A stretch of 7,855 nucleotides of DNA from Clostridiales bacterium. Its GTDB lineage: Bacteria > Bacillota > Clostridia > Oscillospirales > Oscillospiraceae. Made by a program: the position numbers and the translations under genes. Of this stretch, positions 1 to 5,969 are shown one piece after another (the stretch's first letter is position 1; every line of letters starts with the position of its first letter). Below the pieces are notes generated by a model that searched no databases, was not told where the DNA came from, and worked only from the letters and a program-made list of their open reading frames with translations. The stretch is from NCBI GenBank assembly GCA_021203685.1, contig JAJQAS010000132.1, forward strand, positions 1-7,855, read 5' to 3'.

Positions 1-616
1 AGTCCTTGACGCTGCGGCTCAGGAACGCCTTGGACATGATGTAGATGTTCAGGCATTCCAGGCCCACGGCCTCGTCGGGGTTGCGGAGCACGTCCACCGT
101 GCCGTCCTCCTGGGGGACGATGTAGGTGGTGCAGGTGGGGGTCCCGGAATAGTTGTGGGTGCAGATGGGGGTCACATCCGCGCCGGAGGCCAGGTGGGCG
201 TCAAAAGCGGCGCGCAGGTCGATGTTGGCGGCCAGGTCGCCGTCGGCCAGCAGAACGTAGTCCTGACGGATGTCGTCCACATAGCTGCCCAGGTTGGCCA
301 GGGCCTCCATGCGGCCCCGGGGGTTGCCGGAACCGGCCTTCTGGGAGAAGGGAGGCAGCAGGCGCAGGCCGCCGCGTTTCCGGGTCAGGTCCCAATCCTT
401 ACCGGACTCCACGTGGTCCAGCAGGGACTGATAGTTCTCCTCCAGCACCAGGCCCACGTCGATGATGCCCGCGTTGGTGCAGTTGGAGAGCATAAAGTCG
501 ATCATACGGTAGCGTCCGCCATAGGGAACGGAGGACATGGAGCGGACTTCGGTCAGCGGGCCAAGATCATATTCCGCCTGATTGGTGAAAATAATGGCAT
601 GAAGATTGGTAAGCAT
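1..616 (-). CDS. glgD: GlgD, glucose-1-phosphate adenylyltransferase regulatory-type subunit (partial, C-terminus off the left edge)
   Basis: GlgD is the Firmicutes paralogue of GlgC that joins it in a hetero-oligomeric ADP-glucose pyrophosphorylase in the cytoplasm, generally as a poorly active or regulatory subunit. The 205 residues present form the nucleotidyltransferase-like domain. They open MLTNLHAIIF and include VPYGGRYRMIDFMLSN (about 30-45) and RKRGGLRLLPPFS (about 79-91). The glycine-rich GGxGxRL loop of GlgC is absent, as expected for GlgD. A full family member is about 370 residues, so the left-handed beta-helix C-terminus is missing only because the window ends. The ATG at 616 shares its first base with the glgC TAA stop (TAATG), which suggests translational coupling; an imperfect ribosome site (AAAGGCGG) lies in the end of glgC. 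Identification is confident from sequence and from its position after glgC. Confidence 0.95.
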   Translation of the reverse strand, partial: MLTNLHAIIFTNQAEYDLGPLTEVRSMSSVPYGGRYRMIDFMLSNCTNAGIIDVGLVLEENYQSLLDHVESGKDWDLTRKRGGLRLLPPFSQKAGSGNPRGRMEALANLGSYVDDIRQDYVLLADGDLAANIDLRAAFDAHLASGADVTPICTHNYSGTPTCTTYIVPQEDGTVDVLRNPDEAVGLECLNIYIMSKAFLSRSVKD

Positions 617-1827
617 TATTTGTCACCGCCTTTCTTAGTTTCAGGATAGAGCATGGCGCCTGCTTCCACCACAGCGCCCGGGGCGATGGTGACGCCCTTG
701 CCGACAACGGCGACTTTCTTGTTGGGGTCGTCATAGACCTGGTCGGAGCCAACATGGGCGCCCTCGCCGATGACGGCGTCCTCAGCGATGATGGCGTACT
801 CCACCACAGCGCCGGGCTTGATGACCGCGCCGGGCATGATCATGGAGTAGCGGACGGTGGCGCCGCTGCCCACCTGGACGGAGTCGGAGATGATAGAGTT
901 TTCCACATCGCCGTCGATGGTGCAGCCCGCGGAGATGAAGGAGTGTTTCAGGGAGGCGTGGGGCAGGATGAGGTGAGGCGGACGGATGGGGTTCCGGGCG
1001 AACAGGGGCCACTCCTTGTCGTAGACGTTCAGGTCGCCGTTGGGGTCCAGAATGTCCATGTTGGCATCCCACAGGGAGTTGATGGTGCCCACGTCTTTCC
1101 AGTAGCCGTTGAACCGGTAGACCATCATTTTCTCCCCGGCGTTGAGCATATTGGGGATGATGTTCTTGCCGAAGTCCTTGGAGGAGTTGGGGTCGGCCTC
1201 GTCCTCGATGAGATACTGACGCAGCTTGCTCCAGGTGAAGCAGTACACGCCCATGGAGGCCAGGTTGCTCTTGGGATGGGCAGGCTTCTCCTCGAACTCG
1301 TAGATGGTGTCGTCGTCGTTGACGTTCATGATGCCGAAGCGCTTGGCCTCTTCCATGGTGACGGTGAGGACGGAGATGGTGGCGGCGGCGTTGTTGGCCT
1401 TGTGGACGGCCAGCATCTCGGTGTAGTCCATCTTGGAGATGTTGTCGCCGGAAAGGACGATGACGTACTCAGGGTCGTACTGGTCGATGAATCCGATGTT
1501 CTGATAGATGGCGTTGGCGGTACCGGCATACCAGGAGCCGTCGCCGCCGGAGGTGGAGTAGGGGGCCAGAGAGTGCAGGCCGCCGTTGGCGCGGTCCAGG
1601 TCCCAGGGCTCGCCGTTGCCCAGGTAGACGTTCAGCTCCAGGGGCTGATACTGGGTCAGGACGCCGACGGTGTCGATGCCGGAGTTGACGCAGTTGGACA
1701 ACGGAAAGTCGATGATACGGTACTTGCCGCCGAAGGGGACGGCAGGTTTGGCCACGTTCTGGGTCAGCGCGTATAAACGGCTGCCCTGACCGCCTGCTAG
1801 CAGCATGGCCACACATTCCTTTTTCAT
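616..1827 (-). CDS. glgC: GlgC, glucose-1-phosphate adenylyltransferase
   Basis: GlgC makes ADP-glucose and pyrophosphate from ATP and glucose-1-phosphate, the committed step of bacterial glycogen synthesis. The 403 residues match the usual length. Visible motifs: nucleotide-binding GGQGSRL (12-18), PFGGKYRIIDFPLSN (31-45), WYAGTANAIYQN (99-110), SGDNISKMDY (126-135, with the catalytic-type Asp at 128), EKP (180-182), SNLASMGVY (187-195) and YWKDVGT (242-248). Hexapeptide-like beta-helix repeats run from about 290 to 395. The start is an ATG at 1827 with GAGGTGA at 1836-1842. It lies downstream of the GlgB-like gene and ends in the TAATG overlap with glgD, so all three probably share one transcript. 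One oddity is that the usual GDHIYKMDY loop reads GDNISKMDY. Function is confident; allosteric behaviour cannot be read from the sequence. Confidence 0.97.
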   Translation of the reverse strand: MKKECVAMLLAGGQGSRLYALTQNVAKPAVPFGGKYRIIDFPLSNCVNSGIDTVGVLTQYQPLELNVYLGNGEPWDLDRANGGLHSLAPYSTSGGDGSWYAGTANAIYQNIGFIDQYDPEYVIVLSGDNISKMDYTEMLAVHKANNAAATISVLTVTMEEAKRFGIMNVNDDDTIYEFEEKPAHPKSNLASMGVYCFTWSKLRQYLIEDEADPNSSKDFGKNIIPNMLNAGEKMMVYRFNGYWKDVGTINSLWDANMDILDPNGDLNVYDKEWPLFARNPIRPPHLILPHASLKHSFISAGCTIDGDVENSIISDSVQVGSGATVRYSMIMPGAVIKPGAVVEYAIIAEDAVIGEGAHVGSDQVYDDPNKKVAVVGKGVTIAPGAVVEAGAMLYPETKKGGDK

Positions 1828-1842
1828 TGGTCAGTTCACCTC

Positions 1843-2051
1843 AACACAAGATTTGCTCTTTAGTGGCACTGGCGGCGCTCCCGCCGGGGCGGACAGTCGT
1901 CTCCCCGCAGGTGGTCCGGCTGTCGCTCCCTGCCAATGCGCCAAAGCGCCGCGACGGACCGGGGCCTGCACGGAAAATCCTTCCGGGCTGGCTGGGGTGT
2001 TACCAGTACCTCTAAATTCGGTTATATGTAACGGCAGTGCGCCGAATTACA
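1843..2051. other. GC-rich, hairpin-rich intergenic region between the GlgB-like gene and glgC
   Basis: About 210 bases without a gene. Three potential hairpins are visible: GGCGG/CCGCC at 1871-1885, a nested stem at 1907-1969, and CGGAA/TTCCG at 1971-1985. The nested stem pairs 1907-1911 with 1965-1969, GGTCCG 1913-1918 with CGGACC 1955-1960, TCGC 1923-1926 with GCGA 1951-1954, and GCGC 1938-1941 with GCGC 1946-1949. On the minus strand these sit in the transcript upstream of the glgC ribosome site. No U-tract follows, so this is not a standard intrinsic terminator. A TATAAC at 2022-2027 (minus) could be a -10 but has no convincing -35. It could be a structured leader, a processing or stability element, or a dispersed repeat; I do not recognise an RNA class. 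Confidence 0.45.
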
Positions 2052-3976
2052 TCAAAGTTGGGTCGTGGGGCGGTGGTGGAAATGGGGCTGGGCCCGCTGG
2101 GGCCGCCGGTGGACGCACCGCAGCACCGCCGCCGTCATGGGGGGCAGCGAGAGCAACAGGCCGGAGCCGCCGGGGCCGCAGCTCTGGACGGAGCGCATTC
2201 CCTGGCTGCTGCTGATTTGGCCCTGGCCGCCGTAGGCGGCGTCATCGGTGGAAAAGACCACCTCGTAGGCCCCGCCGCAGGGGATGCTGATGCGGTGGCG
2301 GGCGTGTTCCATCGTGGCGGAGAAGTTGGCCGCCACGTAGTAGTCGCAGCCGTCGTGGCCCTGGCGGACGTAGACCATCAGCTGGTCTCTCGCGCCGGTT
2401 TTGACCACCCGGAAGCTCTCATCCGCGTCCCGCTCCCACAGGGCGGGGGTGGAGAGATAGAAATTGTTGGCCTCCCGGAAAAAGCGCTGCTGCTTCTGGT
2501 AGGTGTCGTACTGGAGCAGGTGCCAGTCCAGAGACTGGAGGCAGTTCCAGGAGTTGCGCTGGCCGAACTCGGTGCCCATCATGGTCAGTTTGCTGCCCGG
2601 CTGGGTCAGGAAAAAGAGGTAGAAGGCCCGCACCTGAGCAAACTGGGTGTGGTCATCCCCCTGCATCCGGGCGGCCAGAGAGGGCCGGGGAGACGCCACC
2701 AAATCGTGGGAGATGGGGAGGACGCAGCTGGAGGAAGGGCGAGGGGCCGCCGAGAAAATGGAGGTGGTCTGCTTGAGGTCGGTGAGCCGGGCCAGCATTT
2801 TTTCCACCCAGTTGGTGTTCCAGTAGTGGTCGAAGCCGGTCAGCGCCTGTGGTTCCCCGGCGTAGGTGGTGACGAAGGGGAAGTTCTCGTGCATCACCTG
2901 GTTCATGCGACCGATGAAGCCCTCGGCCTCGGTGGGGGTGCCGGTGAAGTGGAACCCGTCCACATGGAATTTTTCCAGCCAGAAGAAGGCGGCGGAAATC
3001 AGGAAGTTCTCCACCTCCGGCTTGGACAGGTCGAACTCGCAGACCCGGCTGGCCAGCTCCTCCTCGGAGTCGATGGGAGTGAGGGAAAACCTGGGGGAAC
3101 GGCCCGCCTGGGTGCCCTCCCGGTACCGGGGGAGCATGTCCTTTTGCTCCTCGGTTTTGGGGGCGGGGACCGGGTCGGGCATCCCGTAACAGGGGGTGCC
3201 GTCGAACCGGTAGAGGGCGAAGTGATCTTTAGGGAAGCCGGTGGAGACCCCGTCCAGCACCACGCTGACCCCCGCCTGGTGGAGCTGGTCCACCAGATAC
3301 ATGAAGTCGGTGGGGGTGCCGAACCGGGAGGTGACGGCGTAGTAGCCGGTGAGCTGGTAGCCCAGGCTCTCGTCCAGAGGGTGTTCCGCCACGGGCAGGA
3401 ACTTGACCCGGTGAAGCCCATTTCCTTCACGTAGGGGACGAGGTATTCCGCGATGGTGCGGTAGTTCAGCACCTGGCCGTCGCCGGTGCGCCGCCAGGAG
3501 CCGAGGTGGGCTTCGTAGAGGTTAATGGGGGCGGTTTTCCCCTCCCGCACCCGCCGGTCCCGGTAGCGGAGCCAGCCCTCGTCCCCCCACTGGTAGCCCT
3601 CCAGGTCGTAGAGCTTGGAGGCGGTGCCGGGGCGGGTCTCGGCGTGGAAGGCGTAGGGGTCGGCCTTTTTCAGCAGCGCCCCCTCCGCCGTGCGGACGGC
3701 GTACTGGTAGCGGTCGTATTGGGCCAGGCCGGGGATGAACAGCGACCACAGCCCCCCGGCCTCCCGGGTCATGGGGTGGCTCTCCGGCTGCCAGCCGTTG
3801 AAATCCCCGATGACAGAGACCCCCTGGGCCGCCGGGGCCCAGACGCGGAACCGCCAACCTTCCCGCCCGTTTTCCCTGGCCGGATGGCTCCCCATAAAAT
3901 CGTAGCAATTGTAACAGCCAGAGGTGGAAAGAGCGGATTTTTCGGCGGCAGACGGGGCGGAAGGTTTCAGATCCAT
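2052..3976 (-). pseudogene. glgB: GlgB-like protein (1,4-alpha-glucan branching enzyme family), frameshifted and lacking catalytic residues
   Basis: The product resembles glycogen branching enzyme (GH13). Two minus-strand frames must be joined: 3976 to about 3410 gives residues 1-189, and about 3407 to 2052 gives the rest, 641 residues when corrected. Restoring one base in CCCGG (3407-3411) gives FTRVKFLPVAEHPLDESLGY, which fits the family. A CBM48-type domain lies at about 40-125 (WRFRVWAPAAQGVSVIGDFNGW), then the GH13 barrel (TGYYAVTSRFGTPTDFMYLVDQLHQAG) and a C-terminal beta domain ending MTAAVLR. The usual nucleophile motif DGFRVDA reads DGFHFTG (Asp to Thr345), the acid/base motif AEE/AED reads AGE (Glu to Gly374), and DWVPxHF reads DGVSTGF; the region IV HD (424-425) remains. 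The start ATG at 3976 has AGGAGA at 3984-3989. It is either a decaying branching enzyme or an older non-catalytic homologue with a recent frameshift or sequencing error. Confidence 0.85.
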
Positions 3977-4072
3977 CGAGAAATCTCCTAAAGTGTTTTT
4001 TGAAAAAGATAGAGAATAGCAACTGGAATAATGTCAAAAGAGCAAAAAAAAGAAGGGAATATCTTTGTTGAG

Positions 4073-4101
4073 ATTATACAATACGAATTGGAAAGTGTCA
4101 A
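4073..4101 (-). promoter_or_regulatory. Consensus sigma-A promoter of the glg operon
   Basis: Read on the minus strand, TTGACA (4096-4101) and TATAAT (4073-4078) are separated by exactly 17 bases. Both hexamers are perfect consensus. The expected start of transcription, near 4066, gives a leader of about 90 nt before the GlgB-like ATG at 3976. The region 3977-4260 is strikingly AT-rich compared with its GC-rich neighbours, as expected for a promoter. A second minus-strand TTGACA at 4032-4037 has only a poor -10 (CTCTAT) at the right distance. Confidence 0.85.
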
Positions 4102-4233
4102 GCGTAATTCAGTATGTTCTCGGTAAAAAAGAAAAATGTTGTTTGCGGAACCGGAATATGTGCCGTTGATAAGGAAAATGGGGCGGGTCGTGTGGCTCTG
4201 ATTCTTTTCTTCTTTCCAACCAGTTGACAAGAA

Positions 4234-4254
4234 TGGTTAGAATGTGGTTAGAAT
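4234..4254. repeat. 11-bp-period tandem direct repeat upstream of the glg promoter
   Basis: TGGTTAGAAT occurs twice, at 4234-4243 and 4245-4254, with an 11-base period, about one turn of the helix. A plus-strand TTGACA lies just before it at 4224-4229. It sits about 130 bases upstream of the glg -35. It could be an operator for a regulator that binds direct repeats, or part of an orphan plus-strand promoter (TAGAAT at 4249-4254, with a poor 19-base spacing). No plus-strand gene follows. The rest of the 3977-4316 gap holds the glg promoter and leader, plus a C9A6 run at 4299-4313 next to the terminator; I see nothing else in it. Confidence 0.4.
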
Positions 4255-4307
4255 CCGCATGGAAAGCAAAATACCGAAAAAACAAGAACCTGACAACGCC
4301 CCCCCCC

Positions 4308-4344
4308 AAAAAACAACAAGGCGCACCTGGGAGGGTGCGCCTTG
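4308..4344 (-). terminator. Intrinsic terminator of the DUF1540 gene
   Basis: Bases 4317-4327 and 4334-4344 form a perfect 11-bp stem (plus strand CAAGGCGCACC / GGTGCGCCTTG) with a 6-base loop. On the minus strand it is followed by a T-rich tail, TTGTTTTTT, ending at 4308. It lies about 40 bases past the stop of the DUF1540 gene and would separate that gene from the glg operon downstream on the same strand. Confidence 0.85.
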
Positions 4345-4383
4345 CGCGTTAGTTACCGTTCGCTGTCAGGCTAAACCGATGAT

Positions 4384-4566
4384 TCAGCAGCCGCAGCCCC
4401 GCCCGCTGGCCTCGAAGGACGCGCACTCGGTGCAGTCGCAGCTCTTGGGGCGGGCGTCGCCGCAGCAGCCCACCTTGATGGTGTTCAGGGTGCAGTAATC
4501 CTTGTTGGCCGCGTGATAGGCGCAGGACGTCACGTTACATTCGATGCTGTGATTGATCTTGTCCAT
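4384..4566 (-). CDS. DUF1540 domain cysteine-rich small protein
   Basis: This 60-residue protein has 10 cysteines (10, 15, 25, 34, 35, 43, 45, 48, 58, 60) in the DUF1540 pattern: HSIECNVTSCAYH, then DYCTLNTIKVGC, then CDCTECASF. The family is common and often multi-copy in Clostridia and is presumed to bind metal; its role is not established. The ATG at 4566 is preferred over the in-frame ATG at 4596 because AAGGAGGA at 4575-4582 lies 8 bases upstream of it. The gene appears monocistronic, with a candidate promoter at 4622-4650 and a strong terminator at 4308-4344. The family call is confident; any cellular role is unknown. Confidence 0.88.
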   Translation of the reverse strand: MDKINHSIECNVTSCAYHAANKDYCTLNTIKVGCCGDARPKSCDCTECASFEASGRGCGC

Positions 4567-4621
4567 ACCTTGGTTCCTCCTTTGTGGTTGGTACACCGTC
4601 AGTATGGACGATTGGGCGAGT

Positions 4622-4650
4622 TTTATGCGCGACTAGTAACTTTTTGACAG
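4622..4650 (-). promoter_or_regulatory. Candidate promoter of the DUF1540 gene
   Basis: On the minus strand, CTGTCA (4645-4650, four of six consensus bases) and CATAAA (4622-4627, four of six) are 17 bases apart. The predicted leader is about 50 nt. The spacing is right but the hexamers are only moderate, so this is tentative. Confidence 0.4.
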
Positions 4651-4683
4651 CTTCTTTTCACATTGGAGGTGAAACCCCTCCGT

Positions 4684-4733
4684 CGTCAAGCGGCACTTCC
4701 GCTTCGCTCCCTGCCCTTTCAGGGGAGGCAAGA
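4684..4733. repeat. Dispersed intergenic repeat, copy A
   Basis: This copy shares CGTCAAGCGGCACTTCCG (4684-4701) exactly with copy B at 5461-5478, then CTCCCTGCCCTTTCAG and a GGC AAG-type ending with a few changes. CCCT-TTC-AGGG can form a small hairpin. It lies between the 3' end of the carbonic-anhydrase-like gene and the DUF1540 gene and runs straight into the second repeat type at 4734. Degenerate copies of this kind of CCCTTTCAGGGG element are familiar between genes of gut Oscillospiraceae; that statement is from memory of the group. No function is assigned. Confidence 0.65.
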
Positions 4734-4790
4734 GGGGTGGTCAGTTGAGAAATGGTTGTTCCCTATGGAAAAGTTGCATCATACTGACCC
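4734..4790. repeat. Second dispersed repeat, copy 1 (related to 5846-5902)
   Basis: Bases 4734-4747 (GGGGTGGTCAGTTG) are identical to 5846-5859. The two segments then align without gaps for the rest of 57 bases, at roughly two thirds identity overall. Shared blocks include GAAATGG/CGAATGG, TGGAAAA and AT.CTGG/AT.CTGA-like ends. It lies just past the stop of the carbonic-anhydrase-like gene, so it is transcribed as that gene's 3' end. Confidence 0.55.
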
Positions 4791-4803
4791 AAGCGGCAAA
4801 ACT

Positions 4804-5340
4804 TTACAGCTTTTGCGGCGCAAACTCCCCCGCCAGGGGCAGCGATTCCCGGGCCAGGGCGATATATTCCCGTGTGTTGGCTCTGGTGTGGGCCTGCTCC
4901 TCCTCGGTGGTGGGGCGGATGAGTTTGGCGGGGACCCCCATGACCAGCCAGCCGTCGGGCACCACCATATTCCCCGTCACCAGCGCGCCCGCGCCGACGA
5001 TGCAGTTTTTCCCAATGACGCAGCCGGAGAGCAGCGTGGCCCCCATGCCCACCAGGGAGTTGTCCCCCACGGTGCAGCTGTGGACGATGGCCCCGTGGCC
5101 CAGTACGCAGCCCGCCCCCACCCGCACCGGCGCGCCCACGTCGCAGTGGAGGACGCAGCCGTCCTGCACGTTGGTGCTCTCCCCCACGGTGATGGCGTCG
5201 TCGTCCCCCCGGAGGACCGCGCCGTACCAGAGGTTCACATCTTTGCCGCAGCCGACGCTGCCGGTGACGACGGCGGTCTCCGCCGCCCGGACGGTGGGGT
5301 GGAGCTGGGGCTTTGCGCCGCGAAAGGGTTTCAGAATCAT
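4804..5340 (-). CDS. Gamma-carbonic-anhydrase-family hexapeptide-repeat protein (YrdA/PaaY-like)
   Basis: This 178-residue protein has a left-handed beta-helix of hexapeptide repeats from about residue 10 to 150 and a C-terminal helix (about 153-172), as in gamma-class carbonic anhydrases, which form trimers with zinc between subunits. The three zinc histidines are present: H65 (VLHCD), H82 and H87 (GHGAIVH). R44 and D46 (LRGD) and Q59-D60 (NVQDG) are also present. The start is the ATG at 5340, with AGGAGGA at 5348-5354, rather than the in-frame upstream ATG at 5418, which lies before the promoter. It has its own promoter at 5372-5400 and is flanked by dispersed repeats. Activity as a carbonic anhydrase is plausible because the ligands are intact, but many family members have unproven substrates. 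Confidence 0.92.
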   Translation of the reverse strand: MILKPFRGAKPQLHPTVRAAETAVVTGSVGCGKDVNLWYGAVLRGDDDAITVGESTNVQDGCVLHCDVGAPVRVGAGCVLGHGAIVHSCTVGDNSLVGMGATLLSGCVIGKNCIVGAGALVTGNMVVPDGWLVMGVPAKLIRPTTEEEQAHTRANTREYIALARESLPLAGEFAPQKL

Positions 5341-5371
5341 GGCGGGTTCCTCCTGTGATGGTAGTGTTCCC

Positions 5372-5400
5372 ATCATACCGTAAAATGCCGGAAAAGGCAA
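5372..5400 (-). promoter_or_regulatory. Promoter of the gamma-carbonic-anhydrase-like gene
   Basis: On the minus strand, TTGCCT (5395-5400) and TATGAT (5372-5377) are 17 bases apart. Five of six -10 bases match consensus. Transcription would start near 5365 and give a leader of about 25 nt that just covers the ribosome site. Confidence 0.65.
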
Positions 5401-5427
5401 GGCCGGGGCAATGTACAATTAGGGAAC

Positions 5428-5518
5428 CACTCCACCATGCTTCGCATGGTCCCCCTCTGCCGTCAAGCGGCACTTCCGGGACTTTGCCCTCCCTGCCCTT
5501 TCAGAGGTGGCAAGGGGG
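5428..5518. repeat. Dispersed intergenic repeat, copy B, with a 7-bp hairpin
   Basis: Copy B contains the 18-base block identical to copy A (5461-5478), followed by CCCTCCCTGCCCTTTCAG and a GGTGGCAAG ending. It begins with a perfect hairpin, ACCATGC-TTC-GCATGGT (5434-5450), that copy A lacks. Copies A and B have the same orientation on either side of the carbonic-anhydrase-like gene. The gap 5519-5600 between this repeat and the next gene shows no convincing promoter. Confidence 0.65.
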
Positions 5519-5600
5519 GGATAGTGCTTGTCGGCTGGCGCTGCTTTTCTGCGCATGGTTTCCCCGCCGCCGCATAGAGTGAGGGGTGGAGGTGGCGCAT

Positions 5601-5816
5601 ATGGACTTGAAAAACGGAGCGATCACAGTGGGCGAGGTGCTGGCCCATCCCGGCGCGCGGGACATCCTGCGGGCCTACTTCCCCCAGGCGGCGGACAACG
5701 CCCTGCTGCTGGGCATGGCCCGGAGCTGGACGCTGAACCGGGTACTGCGGCAGGCGGGAGGACAGGTGGACGGCGAGCGGGTGCGGCAGCTGCGGGAGGA
5801 GCTGGAGCGATTGTAG
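5601..5816 (+). CDS. Small helical protein of unknown function, 71 aa
   Basis: I do not recognise a named gene. The product reads as three or four short helices: ITVGEVLAHPGARDILRAYFP (about 8-28), ALLLGMARSWTLNRVLRQ (about 34-51), and a charged last helix, ERVRQLREELERL (59-71). The T-hGElLxxPxAxxIlxxyhP plus MxxxxTLxxl pattern resembles a small helical domain I remember as a C-terminal appendage on some clostridial enzymes, and loosely DUF1858, but the cysteines of DUF1858 are absent. The ATG at 5601 is chosen over GTG 5586 because GGAGGT (5588-5593) lies 7 bases before it. Its TAG stop is the first three bases of the 7-bp repeat array that follows. High GC at third positions and a good ribosome site support a real gene. 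Confidence 0.7.
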   Translation: MDLKNGAITVGEVLAHPGARDILRAYFPQAADNALLLGMARSWTLNRVLRQAGGQVDGERVRQLREELERL

Positions 5817-5969
5817 CTATTAGCTCTTAGCTGTTAGCTGTTAGTGGGGTGGTCAGTTGTCGAATGGCAGTTCTTCGTGGAAAACTGGTACTATGCTGGA
5901 CAAAAGTGCCGGCGAAACGGCAAGTGCTATCCAAGCTAATGGCTAACGGCTAACAGCTAACAGCTTAAC
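5814..5969. repeat. Inverted-repeat element with 7-bp tandem arms between convergent genes
   Basis: The left arm (5814-5844) is a run of 7-base units, TAGCTAT, TAGCTCT, TAGCTGT, TAGCTGT. The right arm (about 5934-5969) is the inverse, CTAATGG, CTAACGG, CTAACAG, CTAACAG, CTTAAC. AGCTGTTAGCTGTTAG (5829-5844) and its exact complement (5950-5965) give a perfect 16-bp inverted pair around a core of about 105 bases. The core starts with the second dispersed repeat (5846-5902, related to 4734-4790) and then has a TGCCG/CGGCA hairpin (5907-5922). The arms supply the TAG stop of the plus-strand gene and the TAA stop of the minus-strand gene. It encodes nothing visible. It could serve as a bidirectional terminator or be a small non-autonomous element. 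Confidence 0.8.

Noticed and set aside
754..1776. Long plus-strand open frame opposite glgC
   Set aside because: It is low-complexity (Gly, Val and Asp rich) and mirrors the glgC coding sequence; GC-rich antisense frames stay open by chance and it has no ribosome site or family match.
3404..3412. Programmed ribosomal frameshifting in the GlgB-like gene
   Set aside because: A -1 shift would be needed, but the site (ACC GGG TCA) is not a slippery heptamer and no stimulatory structure is evident; branching enzymes are not known to use it.
2037..3434. 465-codon plus-strand open frame opposite the GlgB-like gene
   Set aside because: The opposite strand gives a clear GH13 protein, whereas this frame is compositionally biased and unrecognisable.
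4299..4313. C9A6 homopolymer as a phase-variation tract
   Set aside because: It lies after the terminator hairpin, outside any gene or promoter, so length changes would have no obvious effect.
4567..4596. Longer N-terminus for the DUF1540 protein from ATG 4596
   Set aside because: The AAGGAGGA site lies between this ATG and the one at 4566 and is well placed only for 4566.
5341..5418. Longer N-terminus for the carbonic-anhydrase-like protein from ATG 5418
   Set aside because: It would start upstream of the likely promoter and add 26 residues unlike the family; AGGAGGA points to 5340.
5814..5969. CRISPR-like array
   Set aside because: The units are 7 bases with no unique spacers, and the two arms are inverted relative to each other.
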